Of a stretch of DNA of 64,000 bases, positions 7,153 to 13,558 are shown piece by piece. Under the pieces are notes generated by a model. The model searched no databases. It was not told where the DNA came from and saw nothing but the letters and a program-made list of their open reading frames with translations. The DNA is taken from positions 2,418,001 to 2,482,000 of the forward strand of contig NC_008555.1 of assembly GCF_000060285.1 (NCBI RefSeq), given 5' to 3'. Position 1 is the first letter of the stretch; each line of letters opens with the position of its first letter. A program made the position numbers and the translations under genes. This stretch comes from Listeria welshimeri serovar 6b str. SLCC5334 (GTDB lineage Bacteria > Bacillota > Bacilli > Lactobacillales > Listeriaceae).

Positions 7153-7628
7153 ATGAAATATGATGATGCTTCATGGCATTATGATGGTAACTATCCCAAA
7201 GATCTGCCATCCGAAAATGCAGCAACTGCTATAGGTATGTTTTTAGCATGGTGTATATATAATAACCTTTTAGCCGATGATTTAAAAGAAGATGCTGAAG
7301 ATGATATTGAAAAAGTACTACAGGGAAAAATGACTGGAGCCCAATTTTTAATTATGGATTGTGATGAAAAATTTATAGACTTTTTTTTATCAGAATTAGG
7401 TCAGCAATTCGCTAATGATTATTATGAGAACGATTCGGAATTCGCAAAAAAAGTGGCTAACTACCATGTTGACTACTGCAATGCTTTTAACGAAAAAGCT
7501 AAAAAAATGGCTTTGAATATAAATCCATATATCATGTTGAAGATACGAAAGAAAACTATGATTTAATTTCAGTAATTATAAGTAAACGGTTTAACCATTG
7601 GAAAGAAAATTATATGCCTAAGCATTAA
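7153..7628 (+). pseudogene. Immunity-like protein (DUF7832-type), frameshifted at an A7 tract
   Basis: The open frame (7153-7566, 137 aa) starts MKYDDASWHYDGNYPKDLPS and has TAIGMFLAWCIYNN and GAQFLIMDCDEKF, which I recognise as a conserved family often found near toxin genes. The last 18 residues of the open frame do not fit. The -1 frame downstream of the run of seven A (7501-7507) instead reads GFEYKSIYHVEDTKENYD and SVIISKRFNHWKENY and stops at 7626-7628, giving the expected family C-terminus. Adding one A joins the two into a 158-residue protein. The gene is therefore either broken or switched by slippage. The ribosome site AAAGGAGAG precedes the ATG. Confidence 0.7.
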
Positions 7629-7684
7629 ACGTTAATGTTCTGATTTTTATAATATAGTTCCAATGAGTAAGGGTAATACAAAAG

Positions 7685-7731
7685 AAAACAAGTAAGCAAA
7701 TCTTTAAAAAGATAAACCTTACTTGTTTTTT
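7685..7731 (+). terminator. Terminator after the immunity-like gene
   Basis: AAAACAAGTAAG (7685-7696) pairs with CTTACTTGTTTT (7718-7729) and ends in a T-tract. It is symmetrical enough to act in both directions. Confidence 0.65.
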
Positions 7732-7771
7732 GTTAACGCAAAAATAGATATAAATCCATACTATGGTCAAC

Positions 7772-7800
7772 AAAAAAGCACTGCTCTAAACAGTGCTTTT
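7772..7800 (-). terminator. Terminator of the antiterminator gene
   Basis: AAAAGCACTG / CAGTGCTTTT is a perfect 10-bp stem with a 7-base loop. On the minus strand it is followed by TTTTTT. Confidence 0.85.
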
Positions 7801-7831
7801 CTGTAATCCATTACATATAAGTCCAAAAAAA

Positions 7832-8689
7832 TTATTTTTCATCTTTTGCAATTGTATTTCTTTCTGTTACTCGATAAATATGAATCGTAAGGTAGACACG
7901 TTCGTCTCTCGTTAGCTCTGTGTGGTGTGTATTAAGCAAATAAGCATCAATTTTTTTCGTACAATTAAAAGCTTCTGGATACTTAATTTGCACTTGTTCA
8001 TACAAAAAGTCATCACCGGAATCGACAATTTCTTTTCGAAGTAAACGTTGTGCGAAATACTGTAAATGTGTAATAAAGCGAGTGTAGTTTAGGGAAGTTT
8101 CATCCAAAACCATGCCGTAATGATACGTGACAATACTTAAAATATCTTGAACGATTTGAGTCATTGCAACTGTCATGTGCATTTGTTGCCCATCTTGTCG
8201 AGCATTGACGATATGAAGCGCAATAAATCCGGCTTCATCTTCATCCAGTCTAATTCCTACTTCCTGCTCAATAAAATCTAATGCTTTCATTCCAACTAAA
8301 TACTCCGCGTGATAAAATCGTTTAATTTCCCATAATAGAGCATTTTTCAGGTTAATTCCTTGATTATACCGTGATACCGCAAAGTTAATGTGATCCGTGA
8401 GCGTTAAATAAATATTGTCACTCAAATCCGTTTCCAGTGTTTCTTGGGCGTATTGAACAACATCATCTGCTACACGTAAATGTTTCAGTGGGATTTCACT
8501 CAGTAGTTCTGACAGCTTCTCTGAAAGTTCATGTGTCTCCATTACAAATGTTTTTTCAATCTTGGGCACTTCCACCTCATCTCCAAGTTTCTTTTGAAAA
8601 GCAAGACCACGGCCCATAACTACAGACTCCTTGCCACTTTTACCCTCGGCGATTACAACATTGTTATTCAGTATTTTTTTGATAATCAT
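7832..8689 (-). CDS. BglG/LicT-family transcription antiterminator
   Basis: A 285-residue RNA-binding antiterminator. Residues 1-55 are the CAT RNA-binding domain (KKILNNNVVIAEGKSGKESV, GRGLAFQKKLGD). PRD1 is about 65-170, with His104 (LTDHINFA) and His161 (FIALHIVNA) as phosphorylatable positions. PRD2 is about 175-275, with THLQYFAQRL and LTIHIYRVTE. PTS components phosphorylate these histidines and so control binding to a RAT hairpin in target mRNA. No PTS permease or glycosidase gene adjoins it, unlike most licT/bglG loci. Its own leader carries a RAT/terminator pair, so it probably autoregulates. The target sugar is unknown. Confidence 0.9.
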   Translation of the reverse strand: MIIKKILNNNVVIAEGKSGKESVVMGRGLAFQKKLGDEVEVPKIEKTFVMETHELSEKLSELLSEIPLKHLRVADDVVQYAQETLETDLSDNIYLTLTDHINFAVSRYNQGINLKNALLWEIKRFYHAEYLVGMKALDFIEQEVGIRLDEDEAGFIALHIVNARQDGQQMHMTVAMTQIVQDILSIVTYHYGMVLDETSLNYTRFITHLQYFAQRLLRKEIVDSGDDFLYEQVQIKYPEAFNCTKKIDAYLLNTHHTELTRDERVYLTIHIYRVTERNTIAKDEK

Positions 8690-8711
8690 GCATTTTCACC
8701 TCTTTCAAAAG

Positions 8712-8802
8712 AAAAAAACCCAAACTAATTCCAATGCTATTAATAATACCAAAATAGCACTTGAATTAATCTAGGTTTTGCCCGCATTTGCGGTTACAAT
8801 CC
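8712..8802 (-). promoter_or_regulatory. RAT antiterminator overlapping a terminator in the leader
   Basis: On the minus strand the leader carries GGATTGTAACCGC...GCGGGCAAAACC at 8802-8773, a close match to the ribonucleic antiterminator (RAT) bound by LicT/SacY/BglG proteins. Its 3' end overlaps the 5' arm of a long terminator stem. That stem (roughly 8778-8751 with 8744-8717) includes TGCTATT / AATAGCA and is followed by seven T. Binding of the protein would block the terminator. It lies between the promoter and the antiterminator gene's own start. Confidence 0.85.
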
Positions 8803-8818
8803 TATACATTTCTCTAAC

Positions 8819-8847
8819 ATTATAGTACAAAAAGAAACCGATTACAA
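8819..8847 (-). promoter_or_regulatory. Promoter of the antiterminator gene
   Basis: TTGTAA (8847-8842), 17-base spacer, TATAAT (8824-8819) on the minus strand. Transcription would begin just before the RAT element. Confidence 0.75.
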
Positions 8848-8911
8848 GTGGTTTTTTGATATTCAATTTTGGTTTACTTTATATCTTCCCTACTTTACCA
8901 CATCTTATTCA

Positions 8912-8940
8912 TTGACATGTAGTTTTCTGCATGCTATTTT
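8912..8940 (+). promoter_or_regulatory. Promoter of the VOC-family gene
   Basis: TTGACA (8912-8917), 17-base spacer, TATTTT (8935-8940). The -10 is only 19 bases before the start codon, so the leader would be very short. Confidence 0.55.
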
Positions 8941-8959
8941 TGGCTGGAGGTGATAAATT

Positions 8960-9367
8960 ATGGTAACACGCTCGGAACAAATTTTTGTTAACTTGCCTGT
9001 CAAGGATTTGCAAGCCACTGTCACATTCTTTACGGAACTTGGTTATGAATTCAATCCTCAATTTACTGATGAAAATGCAACTCAAATGATTATTGGGGAA
9101 AATATTTTCGCCATGCTCTTGAAGGAAGATTTCTTCCAGACTTTCCATAAAAACGAACTCGCAGATACCACAAAAGTACGCGAAGTCCTCATTACAATAA
9201 CACAAGATAGCCGCCAAGCTGTGGATGCACTTGTTGATCATGCTCTAACAATCGGTGCCCAACCTGCATCAGAAACTCAAGACTATGATTTCATGTATAG
9301 CAGAAGTTTTCTAGATTTAGATAAACATTTATGGGAAATTGTTTATTTAGACGAATCAGCTTTATAA
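8960..9367 (+). CDS. VOC-superfamily (glyoxalase/bleomycin-resistance-like) protein
   Basis: A 135-residue protein of the vicinal oxygen chelate fold. It has one pair of beta-alpha-beta-beta-beta modules: IFVNLPVKDLQATVTFFTEL (7-26) opens the first and ITITQDSRQAVDALVDHALTIGA begins the second, ending SFLDLDKHLWEIVYLD. Such proteins bind a divalent metal in glyoxalases and dioxygenases, or simply sequester small molecules in resistance proteins. The family's second-module Glu is present (WEIVY), but a complete metal set cannot be confirmed, so substrate and activity are unknown. The start at 8960 follows GGAGGTG. It converges on the DfsB-family gene, sharing a terminator. Confidence 0.8.
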   Translation: MVTRSEQIFVNLPVKDLQATVTFFTELGYEFNPQFTDENATQMIIGENIFAMLLKEDFFQTFHKNELADTTKVREVLITITQDSRQAVDALVDHALTIGAQPASETQDYDFMYSRSFLDLDKHLWEIVYLDESAL

Positions 9368-9376
9368 TAAAAGAAA

Positions 9377-9412
9377 GGAAGCTGGAATTCACTTGATTCC
9401 AGCTTCCCTTTT
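9377..9412. terminator. Bidirectional terminator shared by convergent genes
   Basis: GGAAGCTGGAAT (9377-9388) and ATTCCAGCTTCC (9396-9407) form a perfect 12-bp stem followed by CTTTT. One arm lies inside the last codons of the minus-strand gene that ends at 9389. Confidence 0.75.
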
Positions 9413-9901
9413 AAATTTACGTATCTTCTTTATTGCCCAAGCATAATGACTAGATGTGCTTGAAATAAAAATGGCTCCAAGCGAAGTCGTATTTGTCCAT
9501 TTATAAAATTTCTTTGTAAACAATTCTTCATCTGAATGCACCGCAATTAAGCGCATTTCCTTATTATGGGTTTCATCCAATAGTTTCCTTGCTTGTTCTA
9601 AATCAGTCTCCTGATACTTCTTCCAAATCATCTGATTCAGTTCTGGCGTTGTCCTCCACGTATAACCTTCCGCTGGCATAAAAGGCTTCTTACCACTCAT
9701 ACCAATCCTATACCATTCAAGTGCCATATTATGCCATTCATGCAAATGTACTACCACATCACGAATATTCTTATCGCGATCCTCAAACGAAAACGCTAAA
9801 TATCGCTTTTCTTCTGGAATAGAATCAATTAAATCATTCAGTTGCTGATACTTTTCTGTGCTTTGTTGAATTAATTCGGCTTTTGTCGTCGGTTTTGCCA
9901 T
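9389..9901 (-). CDS. ClbS/DfsB-family four-helix bundle protein (DUF1706)
   Basis: A 170-residue, all-helical protein. The N-terminus MAKPTTKAELIQQSTEKYQQL, the central DVVVHLHEWHNMALEWY and the GYTWRTTPELN segment are typical of the DUF1706/ClbS/DfsB family, DinB-like bundles. ClbS is a colibactin-resistance cyclopropane hydrolase and DfsB is linked to drug sensitivity, but Listeria members are uncharacterised. The start is placed at 9901 because AAGGAGT is eight bases upstream; the frame is open further but lacks a site. The 3' end of the gene is part of the terminator stem shared with the convergent VOC gene. Confidence 0.8.
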   Translation of the reverse strand: MAKPTTKAELIQQSTEKYQQLNDLIDSIPEEKRYLAFSFEDRDKNIRDVVVHLHEWHNMALEWYRIGMSGKKPFMPAEGYTWRTTPELNQMIWKKYQETDLEQARKLLDETHNKEMRLIAVHSDEELFTKKFYKWTNTTSLGAIFISSTSSHYAWAIKKIRKFKREAGIK

Positions 9902-10028
9902 TCTAACATTACTCCTTTCCAACAATTATGTAAGTTTAAAACAGTTATTTTGTAGCCTTTCGCGAGGGTTTTCCACCTCATTTTCCGCTAAAATAAACGT
10001 AAGAACTTAGAAAAGGATGGTTAAACCA

Positions 10029-10370
10029 ATGAAAAAAATAATTATAATTATAACAAGCATAATTCTTCTAGGTGGTATCGCTTTTGGTGCATACTATCTA
10101 AAAAATGGTAAAAAAATGGGTTCGGAACAATTATACGTCAAAATCACCAAAGATGGCGTACAAGGAAAAGATGTTGGTTTTAACTACTCCTACACTCTTC
10201 CTGCTTATAATGAAGACGGAAAAGAAAAAGAAGTGACATTTACAGCCGATAAAAATTTACGTAAAGGCGCTTATTTAAAACTCTATTATAAGAAATCAAA
10301 AGGAGTTACTACTTTTGAAGAAGTGAGCTCTAAAAACGTTCCCGCAAAAGCTGCTAAAAAACTTAATTAA
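10029..10370 (+). CDS. YxeA-family (DUF1093) small exported protein
   Basis: A 113-residue protein with an N-terminal signal or membrane anchor (MKKIIIIITSIILLGGIAFG) and a small beta-barrel-like body, QLYVKITKDG, FNYSYTLPAYNEDGKEKEVTF, LRKGAYLKLYY. This is the YxeA/DUF1093 (OB-like) family of Gram-positive envelope proteins with no known activity. No lipobox cysteine is visible, so it may stay membrane-anchored. The start is ATG 10029: AAAGGATGG is about nine bases upstream, whereas the in-frame ATG at 10017 sits inside that site. Confidence 0.75.
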   Translation: MKKIIIIITSIILLGGIAFGAYYLKNGKKMGSEQLYVKITKDGVQGKDVGFNYSYTLPAYNEDGKEKEVTFTADKNLRKGAYLKLYYKKSKGVTTFEEVSSKNVPAKAAKKLN

Positions 10371-10375
10371 CCTTT

Positions 10376-10405
10376 GTCTCCTCTGTAAAATCGAGGAGAC
10401 TTTTT
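10376..10405 (+). terminator. Terminator of the YxeA-family gene
   Basis: GTCTCCTC / GAGGAGAC perfect 8-bp stem, 9-base loop, then TTTTT. The T-tract overlaps the stop codon of the convergent gene. Confidence 0.8.
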
Positions 10406-10787
10406 AAATGGAAATATAGACTTCAATGTTCCCATTCGTATGATACCACTCAAAATCCGTTTTATAAGCACGTTTTAATTCACTGTCACGAGACCAGATT
10501 TCCCGCCAAGCCGCCTCTACACCTTTAGGATTATTCGTATCCACCGTGAAAACTAAATATTCTCCTGATTCAATCATGAAACTAGTCTCTTCCGACCAAT
10601 TTTCTGTCCCTACAAGTAAATCATAATCACCCATATAATTGCTTTCATAATTACTATATACCGCAAAAATATCTCCACTAGGTTTTTCTGCCATTACCTC
10701 GCTCCAAAGTTCAGCAATCGGGCTGAAATCCTCATTATTTGTTCGTATCTTTTTACCTTTAATCACTTTGTTTTCATATAAATTCAT
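10404..10787 (-). CDS. GyrI-like/AraC effector-binding-domain protein
   Basis: A 127-residue single-domain protein of the GyrI/SOUL-like effector-binding fold (NEDFSPIAELWSEVM, IFAVYSNYESNYMGDYDLLVG, YLVFTVDTNNPKGVEAAWREIW, DFEWYHTNGNIEVYISI). The fold binds hydrophobic or cationic drugs when fused to MerR or AraC regulators; stand-alone versions can be hydrolases or sequesterers. It lies 54 bases downstream of a YafY-type regulator on the same strand, so the two probably form an operon in which the regulator controls the ligand-binding protein. AAAGGAGG precedes the ATG. Confidence 0.8.
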   Translation of the reverse strand: MNLYENKVIKGKKIRTNNEDFSPIAELWSEVMAEKPSGDIFAVYSNYESNYMGDYDLLVGTENWSEETSFMIESGEYLVFTVDTNNPKGVEAAWREIWSRDSELKRAYKTDFEWYHTNGNIEVYISI

Positions 10788-10841
10788 TGTTTGTCGCCTC
10801 CTTTAAAACCATTATAGCGAACAAAACCTGACAACTATCTG

Positions 10842-11738
10842 TCAACAATTCAAATTAAAATAAAGTTTTTCTACTTCAGATTTATACTCCATTTGAAGTG
10901 ATATCGGTTCCAAAATCTTAACCTCACTACCAAACATCAATAAAAATGGAATAATATTTCGTTTTAAGTCATAATAAAACGTCACCTGTATGCGCTCTGC
11001 CACAATCTCCATTTCTTCTAATAAAAAATAATCCAATAATTTTCCAAGCTGATTTTTTGGAAATTCTAACATGACCTTTTCTGTAGTTGTAGAAATATTT
11101 TGTGTTTCGTGTATCTCAAGAATGGTTTCTTTTGTTTCTTTCAAAGCTGTTATTCTTGTTAATTTAAAATGACGAACAGCTTCTCTTTTATGACAATATG
11201 CTTCTAAATACCAGCTACCATCCATTAAATTTAATTTTTGTGCAGAAATTTCTCGTTTTGTTTCCGCCCCGTCCATAGCAATATAGGAAATTTCTAGCCG
11301 CTTATTAGTTGTAAATGCTTTTTGAATGTAGGCGATTTTCCGTTTCACTTCTGCTTCAATTTGTCTGCGATGTTGTGTCGCTGAATCAAAGAAAATATGA
11401 TTTCCAGTTGGTTTTTCTGTTTGTAACAAAGTAATTTTTTCTCGCAATGTTTCTTGGCTATTTTCAAGCATAAACTCCGAGCGCGCCTCTAAAGCTTCAA
11501 GCAAAATCTGTTTTTCTGTTTCGGAAAAAGTGAAAGTTGCTAGTTTATATGTATCAAGCATCATAAACCCACCATTTTTACCTGGCAAGGAAACAACCGG
11601 AAACCCGGCATAAAGAAGCGTATCCATATCTCGATAAATGGTCCGTGTGCTTACTTCAAATTTTTCTGCGAGCTCACTTGCTAACACTTTTCGTTCTAAA
11701 ATGAGTACAAGTATGGCTAAAATACGCTCTAGTTTCAT
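10842..11738 (-). CDS. YafY/DeoR-type transcriptional regulator with WYL domain
   Basis: A 298-residue regulator. Residues 1-55 are a winged HTH_11 domain (KLERILAILVLILERKVLAS, FEVSTRTIYRDMDTL). The region from about 135 to 225 is a WYL ligand-sensing domain (ISYIAMDGAETKREISAQKL, DGSWYLEAYCHKREAVRHFKL), and the C-terminus is a WCX-like extension. WYL proteins sense nucleotides or other small ligands and often guard stress or defence genes. The next gene downstream encodes a GyrI-like ligand-binding protein, probably cotranscribed. Start at 11738 with GGAGG upstream. Confidence 0.85.
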   Translation of the reverse strand: MKLERILAILVLILERKVLASELAEKFEVSTRTIYRDMDTLLYAGFPVVSLPGKNGGFMMLDTYKLATFTFSETEKQILLEALEARSEFMLENSQETLREKITLLQTEKPTGNHIFFDSATQHRRQIEAEVKRKIAYIQKAFTTNKRLEISYIAMDGAETKREISAQKLNLMDGSWYLEAYCHKREAVRHFKLTRITALKETKETILEIHETQNISTTTEKVMLEFPKNQLGKLLDYFLLEEMEIVAERIQVTFYYDLKRNIIPFLLMFGSEVKILEPISLQMEYKSEVEKLYFNLNC

Positions 11739-11780
11739 CCAAAAACCTCCAGCACTTTTAGCCTCATTATACCATGGCTA

Positions 11781-12350
11781 TTAGTGATCAAAAACCCAAG
11801 CATAAGTGATAGATAAAACTTCTCGCATCGATCCTTTATACTTAGCAGGCGTTCTAGATTTCGCTGGAAGTCCTGATACATCAATTCCTTGACGATTGGC
11901 TAGCATTAACGCTCTATACATATGATAATCACTACTCACGATAACTGTTTTACCCAAATCAAATTTTTCATTACTATATTTAATATTTTCTTCTGTTCTT
12001 TTTGATTTATTTTCTGTTTCAATCCGGTTCCTAGCAATTCCCTCATTGACTAAATATTCTTCCATAACCGAGGCTTCTGTTGTCCTCTCATCAGCACCTT
12101 GACCACCACTTACAACTACTTTTGTCTTCGGGTAATCGTTCAAATAAGTCACTGCCTCATCTAGTCTTTCTTTCAAAACTAAAGAAGGAACTGCTGGGTC
12201 GCCCTCCACTTTTGCACCCAAAATAAGCACTGTATCCGCAGCTTCAACAGGTTTCGCTCTCATTCCGCTATACATAAAAGCTCCTACGATTATCAAATAT
12301 ATACATCCACTTATTATTAAAATAAAGAAAATTCTTCTAAGGAGTATCAT
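11781..12350 (-). CDS. YdcF/SanA-like DUF218 membrane-anchored protein
   Basis: A 189-residue protein with one N-terminal membrane segment (about 5-25) and an extracytoplasmic DUF218 domain. Hallmarks are DTVLILGAKVEG, the nucleotide-like loop VVSGGQGADERTTEA, and ENKSKRTEENIKYS, VIVSSDYHMYRAL. The family includes SanA and ElyC, implicated in envelope barrier function and lipid carrier recycling; the reaction is unknown. It is monocistronic, between the YafY regulator and ssrA. I remember glycosidase and internalin-like genes between this position and ssrA/smpB in strain EGD-e; none is present here. Confidence 0.8.
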   Translation of the reverse strand: MILLRRIFFILIISGCIYLIIVGAFMYSGMRAKPVEAADTVLILGAKVEGDPAVPSLVLKERLDEAVTYLNDYPKTKVVVSGGQGADERTTEASVMEEYLVNEGIARNRIETENKSKRTEENIKYSNEKFDLGKTVIVSSDYHMYRALMLANRQGIDVSGLPAKSRTPAKYKGSMREVLSITYAWVFDH

Positions 12351-12437
12351 CTTTTCCGTCCTCTCTTGACTTCTTTTTTATAGCTTACCAAAAAATTCTT
12401 AATAAAAGAGAAAGAAATAATCAAGTTATTGGAAATT

Positions 12438-12499
12438 AAAAAAAGGTCTTATATTCTTAAATAGCTTGATAAAAGCATTAGAGAATATAAAACCTTTTT
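12438..12499 (-). terminator. Terminator of ssrA
   Basis: AAAAGGTCTTATATTCTT (12441-12458) pairs with AGAATATAAAACCTTTT (12482-12498), a long stem with one mismatch, ending in a T-tract on the minus strand. Confidence 0.8.
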
Positions 12500-12514
12500 A
12501 CTTGTTTCAAAATA

Positions 12515-12881
12515 TGGAGATGGTGGGAGTCGAACCCACGTCCAGAAATATCGGCACTTAAATATCTACGAGCGTAGTCACCGTATTAGCATTTCGCATA
12601 AACATCGGCCCGGTAACAGGCTTCCATTCAGCTAGTCTGATTAAGCTCTTCCAACTAACCTCAGACGGAGATTAGCCAGTGTAGCCCACTTAGAGTGAGA
12701 CCCTTACCGTAGCACATGGGCGATGCACGGAGGATCAGCTATGCTACTGCTTATTAGGCAGCGAAAGCTAGGTTTTGTTTTTCTTTGCCAGTTATTATTG
12801 GCTTTGACGTTGATAACGAGGACGATCCCCCCGACTCGCAACTCAAGCTCGAACTATCCCTGTCGAATCCGTAACATCCCC
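12515..12881 (-). ncRNA. ssrA: Transfer-messenger RNA (tmRNA)
   Basis: A 367-nt RNA that rescues stalled ribosomes together with SmpB. The 5' end GGGGATGTTACGGATTCGAC and the 3' end TTCGACTCCCACCATCTCCA form the tRNA-Ala-like acceptor and T arm, with the CCA encoded. The tag reading frame (12789-12754) codes GKEKQNLAFAA and ends in two stops, TAATAA; with the charged alanine the tag is AGKEKQNLAFAA, the Listeria type. Pseudoknot stems follow the tag. The gene lies just upstream, on the same strand, of nothing else: smpB and rnr are on the same strand but before it. Confidence 0.97.
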
Positions 12882-12903
12882 AGGATTAGAACTAACATTT
12901 GTT

Positions 12904-12932
12904 ATTATACAGGAAAAAACAAGGCTTTACAA
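12904..12932 (-). promoter_or_regulatory. Promoter of ssrA
   Basis: TTGTAA (12932-12927), 17-base spacer, TATAAT (12909-12904) on the minus strand, about 22 bases before the RNA 5' end. Confidence 0.8.
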
Positions 12933-13029
12933 ATAGAAAAACATATAGTAAATGCGATTCTTTTATAAAAAATATATTACGATATTCTCGGCAAAATCTA
13001 AACCTGTTACTGAATTAAAAAGGCAAGAG

Positions 13030-13073
13030 CTAAACCTAGTTTATCTAACTAAGTGTTACATAACTAGGTTTAG
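13030..13073 (-). terminator. Hairpin after smpB
   Basis: CTAAACCTAGTT (13030-13041) and AACTAGGTTTAG (13062-13073) are perfect 12-bp inverted repeats. On the minus strand the T-run comes about nine bases after the stem, so termination efficiency is uncertain. Confidence 0.5.
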
Positions 13074-13078
13074 GCATT

Positions 13079-13543
13079 TTATTGTTGGCGTTCTTTAAAT
13101 GCACGTTCAATATCACGTTTTGCTTCTTTTTGTTTCAAATCTTGGCGTTTATCGTATTTCTTTTTACCTCTAGCTACACCGATGAGTACTTTTGCGTATC
13201 CATCTTTAATATACATTTTAAGCGGAACAATCGAATAACCAGATTCTTTCGTTTCGCCAATTAAACGGCTGATTTGCTTCTTATGTAAAAGCAGTTTGCG
13301 CGTTCTTAGTGGATCATGATTGTAGCGGTTCCCTTGTTCATAAGGGCTAATATGCATATTGTGTAAGAAAATTTCCCCTTTGTCGATACGTGCATAGGAA
13401 TCTTTTAAGTTTACCCGTGCGTTTCTAACGGATTTAATTTCGGTGCCTTGCAGGACAATGCCAGCTTCAAAAGTTTCTTCAATTGCGTAATCGTGGCGCG
13501 CTTTTTTATTTTGCGCGACTAGTTTACCATCACCTTTTGGCAT
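13079..13543 (-). CDS. smpB: SsrA-binding protein SmpB
   Basis: A 154-residue RNA-binding protein, partner of tmRNA in trans-translation: it binds the tRNA-like domain and mimics the codon-anticodon helix in the decoding centre. Conserved motifs are [59 protein letters not shown], and the basic C-terminal tail [20 protein letters not shown], which enters the ribosome. It lies 15 bases downstream of rnr and just upstream of ssrA, so the three trans-translation and RNA-decay genes are clustered. Confidence 0.97.
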
Positions 13544-13558
13544 AACTCCCCATCCTTT

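Noticed and set aside
8712-8802. T-box or metabolite riboswitch upstream of the antiterminator
   Set aside because: The element fits the RAT consensus and an antiterminator protein gene follows; no T-box or known aptamer motif is seen.
12723-12968. 81-aa frame over ssrA
   Set aside because: It lies within tmRNA, whose structure and tag explain the sequence fully.
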